From Nocardioides pelophilus (GTDB lineage: Bacteria; Actinomycetota; Actinomycetes; Propionibacteriales; Nocardioidaceae), in assembly GCF_014180685.1 (NCBI RefSeq), contig NZ_JACEHF010000002.1:1-64000 (forward strand): a stretch of DNA of 64,000 nt. The letters run 5' to 3'. Both the position numbers and the translations under genes were made by a program. The stretch's first letter is position 1. The number at the start of each line of letters is the position of its first letter. Shown here one piece after another: positions 1 to 8,427 of this stretch. The notes under the pieces were generated by a model. It saw nothing but the letters and a program-made list of their open reading frames with translations. It was not told the DNA's origin and did not search any database.

Positions 1-344
1 CGCTCGTCGAGGAGCGCCTCACCGCCGCTCGCGTTGATGACGGCGCCGAGGTGCTCGTTCTCCTCGCTGTTGAGCTTGCCCGGGTGTGAGCGCCACAGCA
101 GCGCCCGGACCTCGACCCCGCGGCGTGACGCCGACGCCAGGACCTCGCCGACCGTCGGACCGTCGTCGGTCATCTTCTCGTCGGAGTCGCCGCGCCAGTC
201 GGTCAGGAAGATCCGGTCTCCGGACTCCGTCGCCCCGATGACCTCCAGCAGGCGGGCGAAGTAGCCGGCCCCGTGCACGTGCGGCACCACGAGGTTCCCC
301 GACGTCCACGGCCGGTCGGACTCCGGAAGGAACCATTCGCTCAC
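1..344 (-). CDS. Phospholipase D-like protein, N-terminal part (cut by window edge)
   Basis: Reading the minus strand from a GTG at 344 gives an open frame to the window edge, about 114 residues. It starts VSEWFLPESDRPWTSGNLVV and carries the pattern HGAGYF, DWRGDSDEKM and LLWRSHPGKLNSEEN. This is the N-terminal half of the actinobacterial PLD-domain family, in which the first HKD-type motif follows a 'TDWRGDPDE' segment. The HKD motifs themselves are beyond the edge, so catalytic competence cannot be judged. The start is uncertain because no strong ribosome binding site precedes the GTG and an in-frame TTG lies two codons upstream. Confidence 0.7.
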   Translation of the reverse strand, partial: MSEWFLPESDRPWTSGNLVVPHVHGAGYFARLLEVIGATESGDRIFLTDWRGDSDEKMTDDGPTVGEVLASASRRGVEVRALLWRSHPGKLNSEENEHLGAVINASGGEALLDE

Positions 345-429
345 TGGCAAAGGCTCGCAGCAGGGCTGCCCGGGGTCCAGAGCGGGTAGTGACTGCCTGG
401 ATCTCGGCCCGACGACCGGAAGGACGCCC

Positions 430-849
430 GTGACTCTCATGACCGAGGTGCTCCTCGTGACCGGCGTGGCGCTGGACCTGGTAGGTGCCGGCGTGCTCTC
501 GCACGCGCACAACGCCGAGTCCATCGTCGAGCTGCGCGAGGAGATCAGCGAGGACGGCGAGGACGGGTCGGCCCTGGGGGAGCCGGACGCGATCTCCACC
601 CACGCCCGGCTGCTGGCGGAGAAGCGGATCGGCTTCCTCCTCCTCACCGTGGGGCTGGTGATCTACCTGTGCGGGCTCGTCTCGAAGAGCCCCGAGGGCG
701 TGGCGACGATGGCCCCCATCGCCGCAGGTGCCGTGATCATCGGCCTGGCGATCAGCGTCGCCTTCACCAAGGTCGCGGGCGACCGGATCCGGACGCAGGC
801 GCGCCGGGCGTCGGCGCAGGACGACCCGGACGCGCTGCCCGAGCAGTAG
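430..849 (+). CDS. Small membrane protein, unknown function
   Basis: 139 residues from a GTG start; an in-frame ATG at 439 is an alternative. There is a hydrophobic N-terminal segment (residues about 4-20), an acidic central stretch (REEISEDGEDGSALGEPD), and two further hydrophobic segments around IGFLLLTVGLVIYLCGLV and APIAAGAVIIGLAISVAF, so three membrane segments are predicted. The C-terminal tail is charged and probably cytoplasmic. I do not recognise the family. It stands alone between the PLD-like gene and the HxlR regulator, which is convergent with it. Confidence 0.6.
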   Translation: MTLMTEVLLVTGVALDLVGAGVLSHAHNAESIVELREEISEDGEDGSALGEPDAISTHARLLAEKRIGFLLLTVGLVIYLCGLVSKSPEGVATMAPIAAGAVIIGLAISVAFTKVAGDRIRTQARRASAQDDPDALPEQ

Positions 850-867
850 TCCCGCCGGAGACCGAGG

Positions 868-1254
868 TCACCGCGACTCGTCGGAGCTCTCCAGCACTTC
901 CTCTGCGTGCGCCGCGACCCAGCTGAGGAGGGGCACGAGCAGTGCCGCGAGCTCCTCGCCGCGGTCGGTGAGGCTGTAGTCGACGCGCGGCGGGATGACC
1001 GGCTGCGCGTCGCGGTGCACGAACCCGTCGCGCTCGAGGGTCCGGAGGGTCTGGGCGAGCATCTTCTCGCTCACGCCCTGCGCGCGGCGCCGCAGGTCGC
1101 TCCAGCGCTGGGGCCCGTCGGTCAGGGAGACCAGGATCAGCACCCCCCATTTGCTGGTGACGTGGTCGAGCACGACCCGGCTGGGGCACGCCGCGGGGAA
1201 CACGCCGTCGGGGAACTGGTCGCGGAGCGCGGTGACATGCCTACTTACCAACAT
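868..1254 (-). CDS. HxlR-family winged-helix regulator
   Basis: 128 residues. It has the DUF24/HxlR layout: an N-terminal Cys (C23 in FPAACPSR), then the winged helix (SKWGVLILVSLTDGPQRWSDLRRRAQGVSEKMLAQTLRTLERDGFVHRD) and the wing segment VDYSLTDRGEEL. HxlR proteins are redox- or aldehyde-responsive DNA binders, and the Cys near the helix start is the usual sensing residue in members such as QorR and HypR. The gene is divergent from an NmrA/QorB-like gene at 1358, the same pairing as ytfH/qorB in enterobacteria, so it probably controls that gene and itself. The target is inferred from position. Confidence 0.85.
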   Translation of the reverse strand: MLVSRHVTALRDQFPDGVFPAACPSRVVLDHVTSKWGVLILVSLTDGPQRWSDLRRRAQGVSEKMLAQTLRTLERDGFVHRDAQPVIPPRVDYSLTDRGEELAALLVPLLSWVAAHAEEVLESSDESR

Positions 1255-1257
1255 GCC

Positions 1258-1282
1258 AGTACCTTACTTCAAAGTGCGTACT
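1258..1282. promoter_or_regulatory. Imperfect palindrome between HxlR regulator and NmrA-like gene
   Basis: The segment begins AGTAC and ends GTACT around an ACTT-C-AAAGT centre. It lies just upstream of the HxlR ATG and about 75 bases before the divergent ATG at 1358. HxlR operators are often GTAC-type palindromes, so this is a candidate operator. No binding evidence is available. Confidence 0.4.
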
Positions 1283-1357
1283 CTCCGATGGGAAGTAACT
1301 ACGTGGAGGGGCGGTTGGCCGTGGGTGCGAGCACGTCCACCCACGAGAGGAACCCTC

Positions 1358-2215
1358 ATGAAGTACGTCATCACCGGTGCCACCGGTCACCTCGGCCGGC
1401 TTGTCGTCGAGGCGCTGCTGGAGCGCGCCGTACCAGCCGACCAGATCGTCGCGCTCGGCCGTGCGGTCGACCGGATCAGTGACCTGGCCGACCGCGGCGT
1501 GCAGGTCCGCGCCGTCGACTACGACGACGTCGACGCCCTGCAGGACGCGTTCGCTGGTGCCGACCGGGTGCTGCTGGTCTCCGGCAGCGAGTTCGGCCGG
1601 CGCGTCGCCCACCACCAGAACGTCATCGACGCGGCCGCGCGGGCCGGTGTGGAGCTGCTGGCCTACACCAGCGTCGCCAACGCCGACCGGACCGGCATGA
1701 AGCTGGCGGCGGACCACCTGGCCACCGAGAAGGCGCTCGCCGGCTCCGGGCTCCCGCACGTACTGCTGCGCAACGGGTGGTACCTCGAGAACTACACCGC
1801 CCAGCTCGCCACCTTCCTCGAGCACGGGGCCGTCCTCGGCAGCGCCGGCGACGGACGGGTCAGCGGCGCTGCGCGCGCCGACTACGCCGAAGCGGCGGCC
1901 GTCGTGCTGCTCGAGGAGGACCCGGCAGGGAAGACCTACGAGCTCGGCGGCGACGACGCCTTCACCCTGGCCGAGCTCGCGACGACGGTCGGCGACGCCG
2001 CGGGCCGCTCGGTCGAGTACCGCGACCTTCCCGTCGCCGACTACGCCCAGGTGCTGGTAGGTGCCGGCCTGCCCCAGGAGTACGCCGAGATCCTGGCCGA
2101 CTCCGACCTCGGCATCGCCCGCGGCGACCTCCACGTCACCTCCGGCGACCTGGGCCGGCTCCTGGGCCGTCCGACCACGACGTTGACCGACGCGGTGCGC
2201 GCGGCCGTCGCCTGA
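1358..2215 (+). CDS. NmrA/QorB-like NAD(P)-binding oxidoreductase
   Basis: 285 residues from an ATG preceded by GAGAGGAA. The N-terminus MKYVITGATGHLGRLVVEALL holds the GxxGxxG dinucleotide-binding loop of atypical short-chain dehydrogenases, followed by VRAVDYDDVDALQDAFAGADRVLLVSG. The length and the LLRNGWYLENY segment fit the NmrA/QorB group (NAD(P)H:quinone reductase-like or redox sensor proteins). The classical SDR Tyr-x3-Lys is not in its usual place. Placed divergently from an HxlR regulator, it is probably induced by quinones or electrophiles. The enzyme role is inferred from family membership. Confidence 0.85.
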   Translation: MKYVITGATGHLGRLVVEALLERAVPADQIVALGRAVDRISDLADRGVQVRAVDYDDVDALQDAFAGADRVLLVSGSEFGRRVAHHQNVIDAAARAGVELLAYTSVANADRTGMKLAADHLATEKALAGSGLPHVLLRNGWYLENYTAQLATFLEHGAVLGSAGDGRVSGAARADYAEAAAVVLLEEDPAGKTYELGGDDAFTLAELATTVGDAAGRSVEYRDLPVADYAQVLVGAGLPQEYAEILADSDLGIARGDLHVTSGDLGRLLGRPTTTLTDAVRAAVA

Positions 2216-2485
2216 TCAGGCGCTGCGCAGCCGGACACTGACGTCGCGCGTCAGCTGTCGGTGTCCGGCTGCCATCACCTCGGCCTCGCGCCGCGGCAGG
2301 AAGCCCGAGTCGAGCCGACAGTCGTGGCACACGCAGACGGCCTGTGGCCCCAGGTGCACGACCTCGACCACGTGCGGGTGGCAGTGGTCACCGGCTGCCC
2401 GGTGCTCGTGGTCGCGACGGTGCGCGGCGGCCATCGTGCACGCCGCGATGTCGGCGACGCTGCTGGTCGGGTGCTGTTCCACCAT
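2216..2485 (-). CDS. Small Cys/His-rich protein, unknown
   Basis: 89 residues, convergent with the NmrA-like gene and directly abutting its stop. The sequence has a His-rich stretch (AAAHRRDHEHRAAGDHCHPHVVEVVHLGPQ) and a VCVCHDC cluster near the middle, which suggests a metal-binding site. The C-terminal half reads DSGFLPRREAEVMAAGHR. I recognise the style from actinobacterial genomes but no named family. ATG start at 2485. Confidence 0.5.
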   Translation of the reverse strand: MVEQHPTSSVADIAACTMAAAHRRDHEHRAAGDHCHPHVVEVVHLGPQAVCVCHDCRLDSGFLPRREAEVMAAGHRQLTRDVSVRLRSA

Positions 2486-2633
2486 GGTCCCTGGGTCTCT
2501 CCGAAGCCGGGCCCGTCCGAGTTGGCAGGTCGTCGACCTCTCCGACCATTGGAACCCCGGATCGGCGCGAGATCACGGCATTTCGTGCGGTGTGGCCGAA
2601 CAGAGATCTTTCGGGTCCCGTTCGCGCCGATCG

Positions 2634-3656
2634 TCAGTGACGCGGCACGGACGCCGGGTCGGTGCTGAGCACGCGGATCGCGAGCGCGGTGGTCGCCTCG
2701 ACGTTGAGGAACCCGACCACCTGGCTGACCCTGCCCTGGTCGAGCGGGAGCAGCCCGGGACTGCCCGGCACGTCGGGGGTGAGTCCGAGGTCGAGGTCGT
2801 CACGCCCGGACATGATCCGCACGTTGAAGTCGTAGCGCTCGCGGGCGCCGGCCGCGGCGAGACGGCGGACGACGGTGGCGCCGATCCGTCGACTGCCGGT
2901 CTCCTCGGCCCACGAGTCGAGGGCCGCGGTCACCGCCTCCCCGCCGTTGTGGTCGATGTCGGCCCAGACCGTGCGCATCGGCCCGGCCTGCTCGAGCAGG
3001 ATGGCCGCGGTCTTCTCGCCGATGCCCGAGACGCCGGGCAGGTTGTCGCTGGCATCACCCCGCAGCGCGGCGTACTCGAGGTAGCGCTCGGCAGCGACGC
3101 CGTACATCGCGTGCAGCCGGGCGGGCGTGAGCAGGGGAGAGCCGTTGATGCCGCCGTCGATCAGGCGGAGCACCCGGGTGTGGTCGCTGATGTGGGCGAA
3201 GGCGTCGCGGTCCGAGGTGATGATGATGCAGTTCCAGTCGTTGCTGCGCGCCCAGGTCGCACCGGACGCGTTGACGTCGTCGGCCTCGAGACCCGGGGGA
3301 GTGAGCGTGGCGAGGCCGAGTGCGTCGAGCAGCGCACCCGCCCGGTCGAGCTGGTCGACGAGCGCCGGGTCCTTCACGGCACGCCCGGCCTTGTACTCGG
3401 GGTAGTGGTCGCGGCGCTCGGAGGCGGTGCGGTCGTCGAGCCCGAAGATCACGGCATCGGGCGCGAACCCCTCGATCGCCTCGATGATCTGGCGGACCAT
3501 GCCGTGCAGCGCCCACGCGGGCCGACCGGCGCGGTCCGTGATCCGGGTGTGCGCCCGGGCGTGGTGGTTGCGGTGCAGGAGCGACGGGGCGTCGACGACG
3601 AGGAGCAGCCTGCGGTCGGCGGGGGCGTCGGAGGGTGGCATGGTGATCGCCGCCAT
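2634..3656 (-). CDS. 5'-3' exonuclease (FEN/T5-exonuclease family)
   Basis: 340 residues; alternative starts exist in the first few codons. The order of motifs matches stand-alone 5'-3' exonucleases of the polymerase I N-domain type: LLVVDAPSLLHRNHHA, then DAVIFGLDDRTASERRDHYPEYKAGR, GLEADDVNA, IIITSDRDAFAHI, and the helix-hairpin-helix segment GDASDNLPGVSGIGEKTAAILLEQ. The acidic residues in LDD, EADD, SDRD and GDASDN are the metal ligands of this fold. It acts on 5' flaps in replication or repair. It is longer at the C-terminus than the minimal family. It is a single gene, divergent from the next. Confidence 0.9.
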   Translation of the reverse strand: MAAITMPPSDAPADRRLLLVVDAPSLLHRNHHARAHTRITDRAGRPAWALHGMVRQIIEAIEGFAPDAVIFGLDDRTASERRDHYPEYKAGRAVKDPALVDQLDRAGALLDALGLATLTPPGLEADDVNASGATWARSNDWNCIIITSDRDAFAHISDHTRVLRLIDGGINGSPLLTPARLHAMYGVAAERYLEYAALRGDASDNLPGVSGIGEKTAAILLEQAGPMRTVWADIDHNGGEAVTAALDSWAEETGSRRIGATVVRRLAAAGARERYDFNVRIMSGRDDLDLGLTPDVPGSPGLLPLDQGRVSQVVGFLNVEATTALAIRVLSTDPASVPRH

Positions 3657-3726
3657 CGTAGAGGCCCGTCCGGGGCGTATTGTCGAGGGACGGAGTCATT
3701 CAGGCTTCCTTCTCAGAGAGATCCCC

Positions 3727-3858
3727 ATGAGCGACAAGTCGCCGCGGCAGAACATGACCAAGAAGTCGGGAAAGTCCATCAAGGAGAAGCGCGCCGAGAA
3801 GCGCAACCAGGGCAACCAGGAGACCTTCTCCGACAAGATCCACCCGAAGAAGAAATGA
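3727..3858 (+). CDS. Small basic protein, 43 residues
   Basis: The frame encodes MSDKSPRQNMTKKSGKSIKE followed by a Lys/Arg/Gln-rich tail ending HPKKK. It is preceded by AGAGAGAT and overlaps the next gene by ATGA. Short Lys-rich proteins of this type are widespread in Actinobacteria. The function is unknown, and the strong positive charge is compatible with nucleic-acid or ribosome contact. The coupling to the downstream dehydrogenase-like gene supports it being translated. Confidence 0.7.
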   Translation: MSDKSPRQNMTKKSGKSIKEKRAEKRNQGNQETFSDKIHPKKK

Positions 3859-4991
3859 CCCTGCTGGGACTCGGAGTAGTCGGCTCGTCCGCCAAGGAGA
3901 ACGAGCACCGGCTGCCGCTCCACCCAGAGCACATCCCGCACCTGGACGCCGACCTGCGAGCGCGGATCACCCTCGAGCACGGGTACGCCGCCCGGTTCGG
4001 TGTCGCTGACGAGGACCTCGCCGCGCACGTGGCCGGGTTCGCGTCGCGCGCCGAGATCCTCGCGGACTCCGACGTCGTGCTGCTGCCCAAGCCGCAGCAC
4101 TCCGACGTCGCCGCGCTGGGGCCCGGGCAGGTGTTGTGGGGCTGGCCGCACTGCGTCCAGGACACCGAGCTCACCCAGCTCGCCATCGACCGGAGCCTCA
4201 CCCTGATCGCCTTCGAGGCGATGAACCACTGGACCCGGGACGGCGCGGTCGGCCTACATGTCTTCCACAAGAACAACGAGCTGGCCGGCTACTGCTCGGT
4301 GATCCACGCGCTGGAGATCGCCGGGCTGACCGGTGACTACGGTCGGCGCCTGAGCGCGGTGGTGATCGGGTTCGGCGCGACCGCCCGGGGCGCCGTGACG
4401 GCCCTCAACGCGCACGGGGTCCACGACGTCGCGGTGCTGACCAACCGGGGTGTCGCTGCTGTCGGCGCCCCGATCCACTCGGTGCGGATCCGCCAGTTCG
4501 ACCACGACCCGGACGGCGGCAGCCACGTGATCACCGAGCGGGGCCGGGAGCCGCTGCCGGCGTACCTCGCCCAGGCCGACATCATCGTCAACTGCACCCT
4601 GCAGGACACCGCCAACCCGCTGATCTACCTGCGGGAGGAGGACCTTCCGGCGTTCCGGTCGGGCAGCGTGATCGTCGACGTGTCGTGCGACCTCGGGATG
4701 GGCTTCACCTGGGCGCGGCCGACGAGCTTCGAGGAGCCGACGTTCTTCGTCGGCGACAACATCCTCTACTACGGCGTCGACCACAGCCCGTCGTACCTCT
4801 GGAACTCGGCGACCTGGGAGAACAGCAACGCGCTGATCCCCTTCCTGCGGCCGGTGCTCGAAGGTGCCGAGGCGTGGGACGCCGACGAGACGTTGAGCCG
4901 GGCGATCGAGATCCGGGACGGCCGGGTGGTCAACCCCGCGATCCTGGCGTTCCAGGGGCGGGCTGCCGAGCCGCCCTACCCGCTGCTCTGA
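3855..4991 (+). CDS. N5-(carboxyethyl)ornithine synthase / alanine dehydrogenase-like protein
   Basis: 378 residues from the ATG that overlaps the upstream stop. The N-terminus (LGLGVVGSSAKENEHRLPLHPEHI) is the AlaDH/PNT-type substrate domain with the KENE-R-P signature. The Rossmann part contains VVIGFGATARGAVTAL, and the C-terminal part includes NCTLQDTANP and DVSCDLGMGF. This arrangement fits N5-(carboxyethyl)ornithine synthase-like dehydrogenases, which reductively condense pyruvate with ornithine. The substrate here is not proven by the sequence. The gene is followed by a long hairpin before the convergent SGNH gene. Confidence 0.8.
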   Translation: MTLLGLGVVGSSAKENEHRLPLHPEHIPHLDADLRARITLEHGYAARFGVADEDLAAHVAGFASRAEILADSDVVLLPKPQHSDVAALGPGQVLWGWPHCVQDTELTQLAIDRSLTLIAFEAMNHWTRDGAVGLHVFHKNNELAGYCSVIHALEIAGLTGDYGRRLSAVVIGFGATARGAVTALNAHGVHDVAVLTNRGVAAVGAPIHSVRIRQFDHDPDGGSHVITERGREPLPAYLAQADIIVNCTLQDTANPLIYLREEDLPAFRSGSVIVDVSCDLGMGFTWARPTSFEEPTFFVGDNILYYGVDHSPSYLWNSATWENSNALIPFLRPVLEGAEAWDADETLSRAIEIRDGRVVNPAILAFQGRAAEPPYPLL

Positions 4992-5009
4992 GCCGCCGGC
5001 CCGAGCGAC

Positions 5010-5065
5010 GACGAAGCGCTCGGGAGTACTCGGCTGCGTAAGCGAGTACTTCCGAGCGCCTCGTC
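5010..5065. terminator. Long inverted repeat, probable bidirectional terminator
   Basis: Two 23-base arms (5010-5032 and 5043-5065) pair with one mismatch and one G-U wobble around a 10-base loop. It lies between two convergent genes ending at 4991 and 5124, as expected of a shared terminator. No U tract follows, which is common in high-GC actinobacteria. Confidence 0.6.
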
Positions 5066-5123
5066 AGGTCTAGGTTTAGCGCGTAGTCGCCCCGGTCCAC
5101 AACGATGCTTGAAATGGAAACCA

Positions 5124-5963
5124 TCAGCCGACCGCTGTCGGGCCGAAGTGACCGGAGGGCAGGGTGGTCCCGTGACCTGCCGCCATCAGCACGCTCGGCA
5201 GCAGCGCCTTGGCCGTACGGCGGTAGCCCGCGCCGGACGGGTGGAAGCGGTCGATGGCGAACATCTCGTCCGGCTGGGCGAGGAAGAACGGGCCCGCCAC
5301 CTGGGCGAGGGCGACCGCGCGGGCACCCAGACCGGTGACGGCGGCCCGCTGTGCCTCCGCGAGCTGGCGTGAGCTCCGGCCCGCCAGCGCCCGCAGAGGC
5401 TGCGGCACCGACGGCAGCGCGGAGAGGTCGGGGCAGGTGCCGACCACCACCTGGCAGCCGCCGGCCTGCAGCGCTTCGACCGCCTCCACGAGGTGGGCGA
5501 CCGAGGTGGAGAACCTGATCCGATGGGTCACGTCGTTGCCGCCGACGATCACCGCGACGTCGGGGCGGTAGCCGGTCGGCAGTCCGGCCAGCTGGGCCCG
5601 CAGCATCGAGGTCTCGGCGCCGACGATCGCCGCGGTGTGCAGGCGGACGGCCCGCCGGGTCTGCTTCGCCAACCGCTTCGCCAGGTGCGCACCGAGCGTC
5701 TGCCGCGGTGTCTCGGCGCCGAGGCCGGCGGCGATGGAGTCGCCGAGGACGAGCAGCTCGATGCGGTCGCCGTACTTCGACTTGTAGGTCCGGTCGGCCC
5801 GGTGCGCCTCCTCGCCGAGGTCCTTGCCGATGGTCTTGCGGGCGAGCGCGGCCTGGAACCGGAGGACCTGGCGGGCGGCGAGGGAGCCGCTGGTGAGCGC
5901 GGCGAGCGCGAGGGAGCCGGCGACGACGGCCCGGAGGCCGGGCCGCCGGAGGGACCGGGTCAT
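5124..5963 (-). CDS. SGNH-type esterase/lipase, membrane-anchored or exported
   Basis: 279 residues from the ATG at 5963. The N-terminus MTRSLRRPGLRAVVAGSLAL has basic residues followed by a hydrophobic stretch, a signal peptide or anchor. Block I is LLVLGDSIAAGLGAE (the Ser of GDS), block III is VGGNDVTH, and block V is AIDRFHPSGAGYR with the Asp-x-x-His pair. This is a full SGNH hydrolase core of normal length, acting on an ester outside the membrane. The substrate is unknown. It is convergent with the CEOS-like gene and divergent from the glycosyltransferase. Confidence 0.85.
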   Translation of the reverse strand: MTRSLRRPGLRAVVAGSLALAALTSGSLAARQVLRFQAALARKTIGKDLGEEAHRADRTYKSKYGDRIELLVLGDSIAAGLGAETPRQTLGAHLAKRLAKQTRRAVRLHTAAIVGAETSMLRAQLAGLPTGYRPDVAVIVGGNDVTHRIRFSTSVAHLVEAVEALQAGGCQVVVGTCPDLSALPSVPQPLRALAGRSSRQLAEAQRAAVTGLGARAVALAQVAGPFFLAQPDEMFAIDRFHPSGAGYRRTAKALLPSVLMAAGHGTTLPSGHFGPTAVG

Positions 5964-6140
5964 GTCCCCCAGGGCAGCGTCCGGACCTGACGCGTTCGCA
6001 CCTCCGAGTGAGATGTCGGGTGACCGCGGGGTGTACAGCCAGGACCGGTCGGGCGCGGGTCTCTCGCTGGACCGCCGGAGGCGTTGCGACATTGGTCGCG
6101 TGGTCACGGTTCGTTCACCCGGGCCGCCGACCTTGGAGGC

Positions 6141-7271
6141 ATGAAGGTAGCGATCGTGACCGAGTCGTTCCTGCCCCTGGTGAACGGCGTCGTCAACTCC
6201 GTGCGCCACGTCGTCGACAACCTCGTCGACAACGGGCACGAGGCGCTGATCATCGCGCCGGGCCCGGGCCCGAGCGAGTACGGCGGGGTCCGGGTGGTGC
6301 GGGTGCGGTCGGTGGCCGTGCCGAGGTACAAGTCGTTCCCGCTGGGCCTGCCGGACCGGCAGGTGGAGGAGACGCTCGCCGGGTTCCGTCCCGACGTGGT
6401 GCACCTGGCCTCGCCGATCGCGCTCGGCTGGGTCGGGCTGCGCGCGGCCCGCAAGCTCGGCATCCCTACCGTCGCGGTCTACCAGACCGACATTCCCGGC
6501 TTCCTCCGCCAGTACAAGATCCCCGGCGAGGCGACCTGCGCCCGCTGGGTCGGGCGGATCCACAAGCGCTCCACGCGGACCCTGGTGCCGTCGCGGTCGG
6601 CGTACGCCCAGCTCGCGGACCTCGGCGTCGACAACCTGCACGTGTGGGGACGCGGCGTGAACCTCGGCCTCTTCGACCCCGCTCGCCGCGACCACGAGCT
6701 GCACGACCGCTGGGCGCGGGCCGGCAGCAACGGCGACCAGGTCGTCGTCGGGTACGTCGGCCGGCTCGCCGCCGAGAAGCAGGTACGCCGCCTCGCCGAG
6801 CTCGCGCGGGTGCCCGGCATCCGCCTGGTCGTGGTGGGCGACGGGCCCGAGATGCGGTGGCTCCGGAAGCGGCTGCCCGACGCGGAGCTCACCGGGATGC
6901 TGAGCGGTGCCGAGCTCGCGACCGCGTTCGCGTCGATCGACGTGTTCGTGCACACGGGCGAGAACGAGACCTTCTGCCAGACCATCCAGGAGGCCCAGGC
7001 CAGCGGCGTTCCCGTCGTCGCTCCCGCCCGGGGCGGGCCGCTCGACCTGGTCCGGCACGAGCACACCGGGCTGCTCTACGAGCCGAGCGACGGCGCCTCG
7101 CTGCGCGACGCCGTACGCCGGCTCGCGGCCGACGAGTCGCTGCGTGCGAGCCTCGCGGCCAACGGCCTGGCTCGCGTCGCCCACCGGTCCTGGGCCGACG
7201 TCGTCGACGAGCTGATCACCGAGCACTACCTCGCCGTGACCGGCGGCGGCGCCACCGTCGCCGCCGCCTGA
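6141..7271 (+). CDS. GT4-family glycosyltransferase, GDP-mannose type
   Basis: 376 residues from ATG 6141, with a TTGGAGGC ribosome site. The N-terminal domain begins MKVAIVTESFLPLVNGVVNS and has VVHLASPIALGWVGL and VAVYQTDIPGFLRQY. The C-terminal domain has VGYVGRLAAEKQ, VVVGDGPE and the nucleotide-sugar site ENETFCQTIQEAQASGVPVVAP (E-x7-E). Length and motifs match mycobacterial MgtA-type alpha-mannosyltransferases that build mannosylated glycolipids at the inner face of the membrane. The sugar and acceptor specificity is inferred from resemblance only. Confidence 0.85.
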   Translation: MKVAIVTESFLPLVNGVVNSVRHVVDNLVDNGHEALIIAPGPGPSEYGGVRVVRVRSVAVPRYKSFPLGLPDRQVEETLAGFRPDVVHLASPIALGWVGLRAARKLGIPTVAVYQTDIPGFLRQYKIPGEATCARWVGRIHKRSTRTLVPSRSAYAQLADLGVDNLHVWGRGVNLGLFDPARRDHELHDRWARAGSNGDQVVVGYVGRLAAEKQVRRLAELARVPGIRLVVVGDGPEMRWLRKRLPDAELTGMLSGAELATAFASIDVFVHTGENETFCQTIQEAQASGVPVVAPARGGPLDLVRHEHTGLLYEPSDGASLRDAVRRLAADESLRASLAANGLARVAHRSWADVVDELITEHYLAVTGGGATVAAA

Positions 7272-7299
7272 CCCTGGCTCGGCCGGCTCGGCCGCCCGC

Positions 7300-7977
7300 T
7301 CAGCGGACGATCTTGAAGTTGAACGCGGGGGAGCCGAGGGCTCCCCAGAGCCGCAGCCAGACCGGGAGCAGCATCTCGACGCCGCGGGCGGTCGTGATGT
7401 CGCCGAGGTCGATGACATCGGTGTGGCCGAACTCCTCGAGCAGGCCGGTCACCGTCCTCTTCGCCTCGGCGTCGTCGCCGGACACGAACACGCTCGAGCT
7501 CTCGGGGAGGGTCTCGGGATGGACCATCAGGTCGGCATTGAGGGTGTTGAGGGACTTGACGACCCGCGCGTCGGGGAAGGTGCGCTGGATCTGCTCGGCC
7601 AGGGAGTCGGTGTCCTTGACGAACAGGGTGGGCGGCATGCCCTGGCTGAAGTCCAGCGGGTTGGAGATGTCGAGCAGGACCTTGCCGGCCAGGTTGTCCG
7701 CCCCGGCGAGGCCGAGCACGTCGAGGGACGCGGCGCCGTTGGTGGCGTTGACCACCACCTCCGCACCGGCCGCGGCCTCGGCGAAGGACGCGAGGGTGAC
7801 GGCGGGGTGCGCGGCGGCCCACTCGGCGTACGGCGCGTTGCCCATGCCGTCGGGCTCGGTGCGCGCCAGCGTCGCCTGCGGGTCGCGGGTGCCGGCGGTG
7901 ACGGTGTGGCCGAGCTCGGAGAGACGACCGGCGATGGTCCGGCCGACCGTGCCGGTGCCGAGGACTGCGATCTTCAT
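7300..7977 (-). CDS. NAD(P)-binding protein, F420-dependent NADP reductase-like
   Basis: 225 residues from ATG 7977 (MKIAVLGTGTVGRTIAGRLS), with the GxGxxG loop at the very N-terminus; an ATG three codons upstream also fits. TAGTRDPQ follows the second strand, where NADPH-preferring members carry a phosphate-binding Arg. Further segments are VVVNATNGAASLDVL, LDISNPLDF and RVVKSLNTLNADLM. It belongs to the coenzyme F420-dependent NADP oxidoreductase-like family, although many members use NADPH only. It is convergent with the glycosyltransferase. Confidence 0.8.
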   Translation of the reverse strand: MKIAVLGTGTVGRTIAGRLSELGHTVTAGTRDPQATLARTEPDGMGNAPYAEWAAAHPAVTLASFAEAAAGAEVVVNATNGAASLDVLGLAGADNLAGKVLLDISNPLDFSQGMPPTLFVKDTDSLAEQIQRTFPDARVVKSLNTLNADLMVHPETLPESSSVFVSGDDAEAKRTVTGLLEEFGHTDVIDLGDITTARGVEMLLPVWLRLWGALGSPAFNFKIVR

Positions 7978-8025
7978 GGCCGCCATTCTCGCACCGGCGA
8001 CCTCCTGGAGATCGACCTCAGCCGG

Positions 8026-8277
8026 TCACGCGTTGGCGGTGAGCGCGGCGACGACCTTCTTCTGGACGTCCTGCGCGAGGCCGAGGAGCTGGTTGGCCGT
8101 CGCTGTCGCCTGGTCGACGACGTCGCTCGGGTCGGGCACCAGGTCGGCGACCTTCTCGAAGCCGGGGGCCTTGTCGCGGACCACGTCGCGGGCGGCGCCG
8201 ACGACCGCGTCGGCCGCGCCGACGGTCTTCGCGACGATGTCGCGGCCCTTGTTGGTGAGGTCGGATACGTCTGCCAT
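8026..8277 (-). CDS. Small helical protein, unknown
   Basis: 83 residues from ATG 8277, preceded by CAGGAGCAAGCC. The sequence MADVSDLTNKGRDIVAKTVG and its Ala/Val/Asp-rich continuation look like an amphipathic helical protein with no membrane segment and no Cys. The C-terminal part is VVDQATATANQLLGLAQDVQKKVV. I do not recognise it. Proteins of this kind in mycobacteria and Nocardioides are often heparin-binding-like or phasin-like, but nothing specific supports that here. Confidence 0.65.
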   Translation of the reverse strand: MADVSDLTNKGRDIVAKTVGAADAVVGAARDVVRDKAPGFEKVADLVPDPSDVVDQATATANQLLGLAQDVQKKVVAALTANA

Positions 8278-8427
8278 GGCTTGCTCCTGATCCTGGATGT
8301 GCTGCACCAAGGGCAACACCTCGCGGGCCGCTAGCTCAAGACAGCAGCGACGTGCTTCCCCTCACAGGTGCGGACCCGACCCCCACTGGCGGGTATCGAC
8401 GGGGCCGGCGTTGGGTACCCACCGGGG

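Noticed and set aside
2436-3854. Very long plus-strand open frame reaching into the CEOS-like gene
   Set aside because: The part before 3855 is antisense to the clear 5'-3' exonuclease gene and has the Arg/Gly/Val bias of a GC-rich shadow frame. The real start is the ATG at 3855.
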